Shown piece after piece: positions 1 through 4,856 of a stretch of 7,117 bases of DNA. The DNA comes from an uncultured Eubacteriales bacterium (GTDB lineage: Bacteria > Bacillota > Clostridia > Oscillospirales > UMGS1783). The notes beneath the pieces are model-generated. The model searched no databases, was not told the DNA's origin, and was given only the letters and a program-made list of their open reading frames with translations. A program made the translations under genes and the position numbers. Numbering within the stretch: position 1 is the first letter of the stretch; the number at the start of each line of letters is the position of its first letter. The stretch lies in the NCBI GenBank assembly GCA_900555065.1, contig USJY01000067.1, forward strand, positions 1 through 7,117, given 5' to 3'.

Positions 1-1
1 C

Positions 2-486
2 CCCGCCGGCGGCGACGGCAGCGAGCCGCTGACTGGCTCCTCTACGCTGTGCAAGCATGTGTGGGGCGAGCCTGTGTGGGATTGGGCGCAGGACTATTCC
101 GGGGCGACAGCTACGTTTACCTGTGCGAATGACCCCAGTCATACGCAAACTGTAACCGCCGGGATTTCCGTGCAGACGACCGAAGCGACCTGCGGAAAGG
201 ACGGGCAGACGGTTTACACTGCGAGCGCGGGACAAATTACGGCAGCCAGAAGACAGTCGTCATACCGGCAACCGGACAGCATGCCTATGAGGATGGGAAA
301 TGCACCGTCTGCGGCGCCGCCGATCCGGCCTACCAACCCGCCGAGACGCCTGAAACGCCTGATGGGGTAGAGAACCCGGATACGGGGGATTACAGGCAGG
401 CGGCGCTGATTGCCATTTTTGTCCTGCTCATGTGCGCAGGCCTGACGGGTCCGGCGCTTGCCGCTGTAAAACGGAAATCGGTCTGA
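2..486 (+). pseudogene. C-terminal part of a sortase-anchored surface protein, frame broken near 229
   Basis: Only the 3' end is in the window. Reading from base 2, the frame gives a Cys/Trp/Thr-rich segment (CKHVWGEPVWDW, then TFTCANDPSH and TCGKDGQTVYTASAG), the style of the repeated modules in large clostridial surface proteins. At about 227-232 the sense moves to the frame of base 1 and continues as TNYGSQKTVVIPATGQHAY, then a CTVCGAADP zinc-knuckle-like end, a Pro/Glu linker, NPDTGD (373-390), a hydrophobic segment of about 21 residues and a KRKSV tail ending in TGA at 484-486. That tail is a C-terminal sorting signal: a sortase would cut in the NPDTG motif and attach the protein to peptidoglycan. 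One missing G in the GGG run at 229-231 would restore a single frame. This could be a real mutation or a sequencing or assembly error. No function beyond surface anchoring can be assigned. The GTG at 59 is just an internal Val codon. Confidence 0.75.
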
Positions 487-499
487 CTTTGCAAGTCAC

Positions 500-535
500 A
501 ATACCGGCACCAAATGGGAGCCGGTATTTTTTTTT
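500..535 (+). terminator. Rho-independent terminator after the surface protein gene
   Basis: A 9-bp perfect stem (500-508 AATACCGGC with 520-528 GCCGGTATT) closes an 11-nt loop and runs into an unbroken T tract at 527-535. It lies 13 nt past the TGA of the surface protein gene and separates it from the promoter at 561. Confidence 0.9.
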
Positions 536-560
536 GCCTGTCTGCGCCCGCCCGCCGTGG

Positions 561-589
561 TTGACATTTTTCGGTTTTTATGGTAATAT
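561..589 (+). promoter_or_regulatory. Vegetative promoter for the DUF1538 / P-II-like unit
   Basis: The -35 TTGACA (561-566) is a perfect match to the housekeeping sigma factor consensus. The spacer is 17 nt, and the -10 TAATAT (584-589) is preceded by TGG (581-583), giving an extended -10. Transcription should start near 596, about 134 nt before the DUF1538 start codon. That leaves a leader long enough for regulation. Confidence 0.85.
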
Positions 590-604
590 ATCTATATATA
601 ATTT

Positions 605-689
605 TTGCCGCGCTTTTGCATGGATGCGGGCAAGGCTAAAGATTGAAAGACAAACACACGGGTCAATATGGGCGTTGTTTGTCTTTTTT
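605..689 (+). promoter_or_regulatory. Structured mRNA leader with a terminator-like hairpin (possible attenuator)
   Basis: The transcript predicted to start near 596 can fold into two hairpins. The first pairs 605-611 (TTGCCGC) with 626-633 (GCGGGCAA), with one bulged G. The second pairs 646-656 (AAAGACAAACA) with 676-686 (TGTTTGTCTTT), an 11-bp stem ending in a T run at 684-689, which is the form of an intrinsic terminator. It sits between the promoter and the gene and leaves about 40 nt to the start codon. It could be a transcriptional attenuator, or the end of a short RNA of about 95 nt. I see no known riboswitch consensus and no clear antiterminator pairing. A TATAAT at 692-697, just after the hairpin, lacks a credible -35. 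Confidence 0.5.
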
Positions 690-729
690 CGTATAATGGG
701 CGATACTTGTAAACAGAAGGGGAGGATGC

Positions 730-2265
730 ATGAAAAGGAAAAGAACGATACTGCTGGAACAATGGCGCGAGGCGCTGACGTCGGTATTGCCGATTGCAGC
801 CATTGTCTTTGTTCTCTGTTTTACCATTGTGCCGGTTCCGAACGGCGTACTTGCCGCATACGTGGTGGGCGCGCTGTTGCTGATTGCCGGTATGGGCCTG
901 TTCACGCTGGGCGCAGATCTGGCCATGATGCCCATTGGACAGTATGTGGGTTCCGAAACCACAAAAACCAAGCGGTTTTGGCTAATACTGCTCATGTGCT
1001 TTCTAGTGGGCAGCATGATCACCATGTCCGAACCCGACCTGCAGGTACTGGCGGAGCAGGTCCCGTCCATCAGCAACGGCGTGATTGTGGGAGCGGTGTC
1101 CGTCGGCGTGGGCGCGTTTCTGGTTGTCGCAATGCTGCGCATCCTGTTCCGCATAAAGCTCTCCTATCTGCTGATCGGGCTGTATGCCGTGGTGTTCATT
1201 CTCGCCATTTTTGTCCCGAGCGATTTTCTGCCCGTCGCCTTTGACTCGGGCGGCGTGACGACCGGACCCATGACCGTACCGTTTATCATGGCGTTCGGTA
1301 TGGGTATCGCCGCCACGCGAAGCGATGAAAACAGCAATGCGGACAGCTTTGGCCTGGTCGCGCTGTGCTCGGTCGGCCCGATTCTCGCGGTCATGGTTTT
1401 GGGCCTGGTCTACCAGAGCGGCGGCACATATACGCCGATCACGGTTCCGGATACGGCCGACTCTCTGCAGATGTGGCAGCTGTTCCAGAACGCCTTTCCC
1501 ACGTATTTGAAGGACGTGGGCGTTTCCCTTTTGCCCATTGCCTTGTTTTTCATCGTATTTCAGATCATACGCAGAAAGATGCACAAAGCGCAGGTAATCC
1601 GGGTCTGTATGGGCCTGCTCTATACGTATGTGGGCCTTGTCCTGTTCCTGACGGGCGTGAACGTCGGGTTCATGCCTGTTGGTTATTACCTTGGCGAAGC
1701 GCTTGCCGGACTGGACTACCGCTGGATTATCATCCCCATCGGGATGCTGATGGGATATTTCATTGTCACGGCGGAGCCGGCGGTGCACGTGCTGAACAAG
1801 CAGGTCTACGAGCTGACCTCGGGCGTTATCCCGAAACGGGCCATGCGCCTCAGCCTGGCGATCGGCGTATCCGTATCCGTGGGGTTGTCCATGCTGCGTA
1901 TTCTGACCGGACTGCCGATACTGTATCTGCTTGTGCCCGGGTATCTGTTGGCGTTGGTGTTGAGTTTTTTCGTGCCGCCGGTGTTTACGGCAATCGCTTT
2001 TGACTCGGGCGGCGTCGCGTCAGGGCCTATGACGGCGACCTTTCTGTTGCCGTTTGCCATGGGTGCGTGTACCGCCGTCGGCGGCAATGTAATTACGGAC
2101 GCCTTTGGCGTCGTCGCAATGGTGGCCATGACGCCCCTGCTGACAATCCAGGTGCTCGGCCTGTACTTCCGCTTCAAGAGCAGGCGGCTGGAACAGACTG
2201 CTGATGAACCGGTCGTACAACCCCCCGCCGCAGAAAATGAGACGGAGGAAATTATCGAGCTCTGA
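730..2265 (+). CDS. DUF1538 family membrane protein with two tandem DUF1538 domains (probable ion transporter)
   Basis: This 511-residue polytopic membrane protein has two homologous halves. Matching motifs are visible: LGADLAMMPIGQYVG (60-74) and TGVNVGFMPVGYYLG (308-322); SEPDLQVLAEQV (100-111) and AEPAVHVLNKQV (348-359); AFDSGGVTTGPMT (170-182) and AFDSGGVASGPMT (423-435). The acidic Glu-Pro and Asp-Ser-Gly-Gly motifs lie beside membrane helices and are candidates for an ion path. The ends are cytosolic in character: a basic start (MKRKR) and an acidic, Pro-rich tail. From memory, DUF1538 proteins of Halomonas (UmpA/UmpB) have been reported as a two-component sodium/proton antiporter; substrate and direction here are inference. 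The start is supported by AAGGGGAGG at 717-725. The P-II-like gene follows after 19 nt, so the two are surely co-transcribed and probably work together. The family call is firm; the transport role is moderate. Confidence 0.9.
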   Translation: MKRKRTILLEQWREALTSVLPIAAIVFVLCFTIVPVPNGVLAAYVVGALLLIAGMGLFTLGADLAMMPIGQYVGSETTKTKRFWLILLMCFLVGSMITMSEPDLQVLAEQVPSISNGVIVGAVSVGVGAFLVVAMLRILFRIKLSYLLIGLYAVVFILAIFVPSDFLPVAFDSGGVTTGPMTVPFIMAFGMGIAATRSDENSNADSFGLVALCSVGPILAVMVLGLVYQSGGTYTPITVPDTADSLQMWQLFQNAFPTYLKDVGVSLLPIALFFIVFQIIRRKMHKAQVIRVCMGLLYTYVGLVLFLTGVNVGFMPVGYYLGEALAGLDYRWIIIPIGMLMGYFIVTAEPAVHVLNKQVYELTSGVIPKRAMRLSLAIGVSVSVGLSMLRILTGLPILYLLVPGYLLALVLSFFVPPVFTAIAFDSGGVASGPMTATFLLPFAMGACTAVGGNVITDAFGVVAMVAMTPLLTIQVLGLYFRFKSRRLEQTADEPVVQPPAAENETEEIIEL

Positions 2266-2284
2266 CAAAGAAAGGGTGAGAACG

Positions 2285-2956
2285 GTGAAGCTCTTAATTG
2301 CGATTATAAAGCGAGAGTTTGAAGACGCGTATATAGAGTTTTTCCAGAAAAACGACGTGCATTTCCTATTCGGCTCACTGTGCAGCGGCACGGCGCAGCA
2401 AAAGGTGCTTGACTACCTGGGGATCGAAAAGTCGGAGAAAGCCATAGTCCAGACGGTCGTGCCGGGCGCGCTGGCGAAGCGGCTGATACAGAAGATGGTC
2501 TCGGAAATGGGTATCGACATGCCCGGCAACGGCATCGCTCTGACCATACCGCTCGAAAGCGTGGGCGGAAGTTCGGGGATGAAGTATCTGTTGGAGGGAA
2601 AGATGATGCAGGAAGAGCAGACGATGAACAAAAACGAACTGCCATATTCTCTGGTCGTGGCGATCACGGAGCAGGGGAATGCCGACGTGGTCATGGACGC
2701 GGCGCGCAGCGTAGGCGCCGGCGGCGGAACGGTAATCCATGCCAAAGGCACAGGCAGCGACTATGTAACTAAGTTTTTCGGCATCTCCATCGCAGACGAA
2801 AAGGACATTGTCTATATCGTTGCAAAAAAACGCGACAAGGACGCGATCATGAAAGCCATCATGCAGCGTACCGGTGTGCAGACAAAATACCGTACGGCCG
2901 TGTTTTCTCTGCCGGTCGAGAGCGTAGCCGGCCTGCACAGCGTCATAGAGGACTGA
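2285..2956 (+). CDS. Tandem P-II-like (GlnB/GlnK fold) regulatory protein
   Basis: The protein is 223 residues, about twice a normal P-II protein, and reads as two related domains. Domain 1 spans about 1-97 (MKLLIAIIKREFEDAY to IPLESVGG). After a Met/Glu-rich linker, domain 2 spans about 119-217 (PYSLVVAITEQGNADVV to LPVESVAGL). Both end in a P-L/V-ESV motif. Domain 2 keeps the glycine-rich GAGGGTVIHAKGTG (144-157) and KFFGISI, then EKDIVYIVAKK, all typical of P-II proteins, which bind ATP/ADP and small effectors and usually gate a transporter or enzyme. Domain 1 has lost most of the glycine-rich loop (FLFGSLCSGTAQQK). I chose the GTG at 2285 because GGGTGAG (2274-2280) sits 4 nt upstream and the product begins directly with the first strand; GTG 2276 is the alternative. 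ATG 2204 lies inside the DUF1538 gene and adds a non-homologous tail. The likely partner is the DUF1538 protein. Confidence 0.85.
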   Translation: MKLLIAIIKREFEDAYIEFFQKNDVHFLFGSLCSGTAQQKVLDYLGIEKSEKAIVQTVVPGALAKRLIQKMVSEMGIDMPGNGIALTIPLESVGGSSGMKYLLEGKMMQEEQTMNKNELPYSLVVAITEQGNADVVMDAARSVGAGGGTVIHAKGTGSDYVTKFFGISIADEKDIVYIVAKKRDKDAIMKAIMQRTGVQTKYRTAVFSLPVESVAGLHSVIED

Positions 2957-2986
2957 ACCCGGCGCTGCGTGCGAATGATTCGGCCC

Positions 2987-3016
2987 GTATATAGCGCGCG
3001 CCGCGCGGGAATACTA
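2987..3016 (+). promoter_or_regulatory. Forespore-type (sigma-F / sigma-G-like) promoter of ku
   Basis: GTATA (2987-2991), a 15-nt spacer and GGGAATACTA (3007-3016) match every specified position of the B. subtilis sigma-F consensus as I recall it (GYWTA, 15-16 nt, GGNNANAHTR). Read as sigma-G (GMATR, 18 nt, CATNHTA) there is one mismatch in each box. Transcription would start near 3023, so the leader to the ATG would be only about 20 nt. B. subtilis ykoV/ykoU (ku/ligD) is known to be expressed in the forespore, which fits. No housekeeping promoter is visible in the gap. Confidence 0.6.
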
Positions 3017-3039
3017 CCTCATAAAAGCGAGGTGTATTC
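3009..3039 (+). promoter_or_regulatory. Hairpin covering the ku ribosome binding site
   Basis: 3009-3020 (GAATACTACCTC) pairs with 3029-3039 (GAGGTGTATTC): 11 base pairs with one bulged T (3015) and an 8-nt A-rich loop. The Shine-Dalgarno sequence GAGGTG (3029-3034, 7 nt from the ATG) lies wholly in the right arm. In RNA reading through from upstream the site would be hidden. RNA starting near 3023 would lack the left arm. Confidence 0.65.
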
Positions 3040-3041
3040 AA

Positions 3042-3818
3042 ATGGCTGTATCGCATAAGGGCGCGATCTCGTTCGGGCTCGTCCACATTCCCGTTGCGCT
3101 GCACACGGCGACGCAGGATAACGACATCCGGTTCAACCAGCTGTGCAAGAGCGACCATTCGCGCGTCCGCTACAAAAAGGTCTGTTCCGGCTGCGGCAAA
3201 GAGGCGACAGAGGATGAAATCGTCAAAGGCTTTGCATATGAAAAAGACCAGTATGTCGTCGTAACGGACGAGGAGTTTGAACGGATCAAAACGGAAAAGG
3301 ACCGTTCTCTACAAATCATCCATTTTACCGACCTGTCCACTATCGATCCCGTCTACTATGAAAAGTCCTATCACGTCGTTCCCGAAGCCGGCGGCGAGAA
3401 GGCATTCTCGTTGCTGTGGCGGGCGATGAAGGAGGAAAACAAAGTCGCCATTGCAAAGACGGTGATGGGCGTTTCCGAAACCCTTCTCGCAATTATGCCG
3501 ACCGAGACCGGGCTTCTGGTCGAGAAGCTGTACTATAAGGACGAAATCAAGGTCCTGCCCAGGGAATCCATCCAGGCCGGCGTGTCGGACGCGGAGCTCG
3601 CCGTTGCAAAGCAGCTGATCGGAGCGATGGACAAACCCTTCCAGCCCGAGCTCTATCACGATGAGTACCAGGCCCGCCTGCGCGCGCTCATCCAGGACAA
3701 GATCGCGGGTCGGGAGATCGTCGCGCCTGCGGAGGAGAAACCCGGCAATATCATCGACCTGATGTCCGCGCTCCAGCAGAGCGTGAAAGAGGCGGACGCT
3801 TCGCGCAGGACCGGCTGA
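3042..3818 (+). CDS. ku: Ku protein, bacterial non-homologous end joining
   Basis: The protein is 258 residues, near the short end for bacterial Ku. It forms a homodimeric ring that threads onto broken DNA ends and recruits the ligase. The family start is clear (MAVSHKGAISFGLVHIPVAL), followed by RYKKVCSGCGKE, the bridge-region signature VVPEAGGEKAFSLLWRAM (112-129) and the conserved C-terminal NIIDLMSALQQS (236-247). The basic tail seen in many Ku proteins is reduced to a few residues (ASRRTG). Cys35, His39, Cys48 and Cys51 form a possible metal-binding cluster. The ATG has GAGGTG 7 nt upstream. The stop TGA (3816-3818) abuts the ligase start, so the two are translated together. Control is probably by the forespore-type promoter and the ribosome-binding-site hairpin just upstream. 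Confidence 0.95.
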   Translation: MAVSHKGAISFGLVHIPVALHTATQDNDIRFNQLCKSDHSRVRYKKVCSGCGKEATEDEIVKGFAYEKDQYVVVTDEEFERIKTEKDRSLQIIHFTDLSTIDPVYYEKSYHVVPEAGGEKAFSLLWRAMKEENKVAIAKTVMGVSETLLAIMPTETGLLVEKLYYKDEIKVLPRESIQAGVSDAELAVAKQLIGAMDKPFQPELYHDEYQARLRALIQDKIAGREIVAPAEEKPGNIIDLMSALQQSVKEADASRRTG

Positions 3819-3821
3819 TTG

Positions 3822-4766
3822 ATGGACGTGTTTGACAAAAAGTCCGTTTCGCCTATGCTCATCGGCGCGAGCGCGGATGCGTTCGACAGCGCGGACTATA
3901 TTTTTGAGCTGAAGCTGGACGGCGAGCGTTGCCTTGCCTACCTGGACGCGGCTGGCGTCGAGCTGCGCAACAAGCGCAACGACCGTTTGCTGCCCCGGTT
4001 CCCGGAGCTGGCAGGCGTCGCCGCGCAGGTCCGGGGTAGGTGTATTCTGGACGGCGAGCTGATCGTCACGGTCGGCGGAAAGCCGAACTTTGCAGAAGTT
4101 CAGCGCCGCAGCCTGCTCTCCAACGCCTTTAAAATCAAGCTGTCCGCTGAGAAATACCCCGCCAGCTTCGTCGCATATGACATATTGTATCTGGACGGTC
4201 GGGAGCTGTTTTCGCTTCCACTGATGGAGCGCAAATCCCTTTTGTTCCAGACCGTGCCCGCAGAAACGGCGCGGCTCGCCCTGTCCCGGCATGTGGAAAA
4301 AGCAGGCGCGCGCCTGTTCGAGCAGGCCGCGGCGCAGGGATTGGAAGGCGTCGTCGCCAAGCGTCGGGAGAGCATGTACCGTCCGGGACGGCGCACGAAG
4401 GACTGGATCAAAATCAAGAACCTGCAGGACGACGATTTTGTCGTCTGCGGCCATATTCGGAAAGATGGCGGCGTCACAAGCCTTGTGCTCGGCCAGTACC
4501 GGGACGGGACGCTCGTATATAAAGGGCACGTCACCATGGGCGTATCCGGGCCGGATTTTGCGCGTATCCGGGCGCAGTCCGCAGCAGCCTGCCCCTTTGC
4601 CGACGTGCCGCGCGGCAATCAAGGCGCCGTATGGCTGAAACCGGACCTGGTCTGCGTCGTCCAGTTCATGGAACGAACCGCCGGCGGCGGGATCCGGCAC
4701 CCCATTTTCAAGGGGCTGCGGCAGGACAAAACGCCGCGGGAGTGTATAGAGCCGGAAATAATTTAA
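3822..4766 (+). CDS. ligD: ATP-dependent DNA ligase, LigD ligase-domain type
   Basis: This 314-residue ligase seals nicks and Ku-held ends using ATP. The nucleotidyltransferase motifs run in order: motif I ELKLDGER (Lys31 is the adenylated nucleophile), RNKRNDR, motif III ILDGELIV (about 75-82), motif IIIa FVAYDILYLDG (116-126), motif IV GLEGVVAKR (173-181) and motif V DWIKIKN (194-200). The OB-fold domain follows (DFVVCGHIRKDGG onward) with the closing RHPIFKGLRQDK (292-303). There is no polymerase/primase or phosphoesterase domain, so this is a ligase-only form; a separate polymerase may lie elsewhere. ATG 3822 gives the usual family start. TTG 3819, directly after the ku stop and 8 nt from AGGA (3807-3810), is also possible and adds one residue. 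The gene is translationally coupled to ku and ends at the terminator at 4765. Confidence 0.93.
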   Translation: MDVFDKKSVSPMLIGASADAFDSADYIFELKLDGERCLAYLDAAGVELRNKRNDRLLPRFPELAGVAAQVRGRCILDGELIVTVGGKPNFAEVQRRSLLSNAFKIKLSAEKYPASFVAYDILYLDGRELFSLPLMERKSLLFQTVPAETARLALSRHVEKAGARLFEQAAAQGLEGVVAKRRESMYRPGRRTKDWIKIKNLQDDDFVVCGHIRKDGGVTSLVLGQYRDGTLVYKGHVTMGVSGPDFARIRAQSAAACPFADVPRGNQGAVWLKPDLVCVVQFMERTAGGGIRHPIFKGLRQDKTPRECIEPEII

Positions 4767-4794
4767 AACCGGGTGCTTGCAAGCGCCCGGTTTT
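4765..4794 (+). terminator. Terminator of the ku-ligD unit
   Basis: A 13-bp stem (4765-4777 with 4782-4794, one G-T pair) has a TGCA loop, flanked by AAAA on the left and TTTT on the right. It starts within the ligD stop codon. The T tract is only four bases and belongs to the stem, so termination may be partial. The A/T flanks could also let it act on the opposite strand. Confidence 0.8.
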
Positions 4795-4804
4795 ATGGTA
4801 TAAT
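4777..4804 (+). promoter_or_regulatory. Extended -10 promoter of ade
   Basis: TATAAT (4799-4804) is perfect and preceded by TGG (4796-4798), an extended -10. The best -35 is TTGCAA (4777-4782, four of six), 16 nt upstream. The -35 falls in the loop and arms of the ligD terminator. Start is expected near 4811, giving a leader of about 46 nt, too short for a purine riboswitch. Confidence 0.75.
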
Positions 4805-4856
4805 AACCGCATAACAGCTCAAAGATCGTAAGGAAAGCAGAAAGGCGGTATGGTGA

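Noticed and set aside
692..697. TATAAT as a second promoter for the DUF1538 gene
   Set aside because: No -35 is found at 15-19 nt and there is no TGn extension. A promoter with both boxes exists at 561-589.
432..1244. Open frame of 270 codons on the + strand starting before the DUF1538 gene
   Set aside because: It runs through a terminator, a promoter and the leader, then overlaps the DUF1538 gene out of frame, and its product resembles nothing.
2204..2284. N-terminal extension of the P-II-like protein from ATG 2204
   Set aside because: It overlaps the end of the DUF1538 gene, has no ribosome binding site, and encodes basic residues with no P-II homology. GTG 2285 fits the family start and has a good site.
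2984..3009. GC-rich hairpin before ku as a terminator of the P-II gene
   Set aside because: The short GC stems (2994-2998 with 3002-3006, or CCCG with CGGG) are not followed by a T run.
3309..4700. Long open frame of 463 codons on the - strand, opposite ku and ligD
   Set aside because: It spans two well-supported + strand genes and shows no family resemblance, only composition-driven openness.
4805..4856. Purine riboswitch upstream of ade
   Set aside because: The leader is only about 46 nt, shorter than a purine aptamer, and shows none of its conserved three-way junction sequence.
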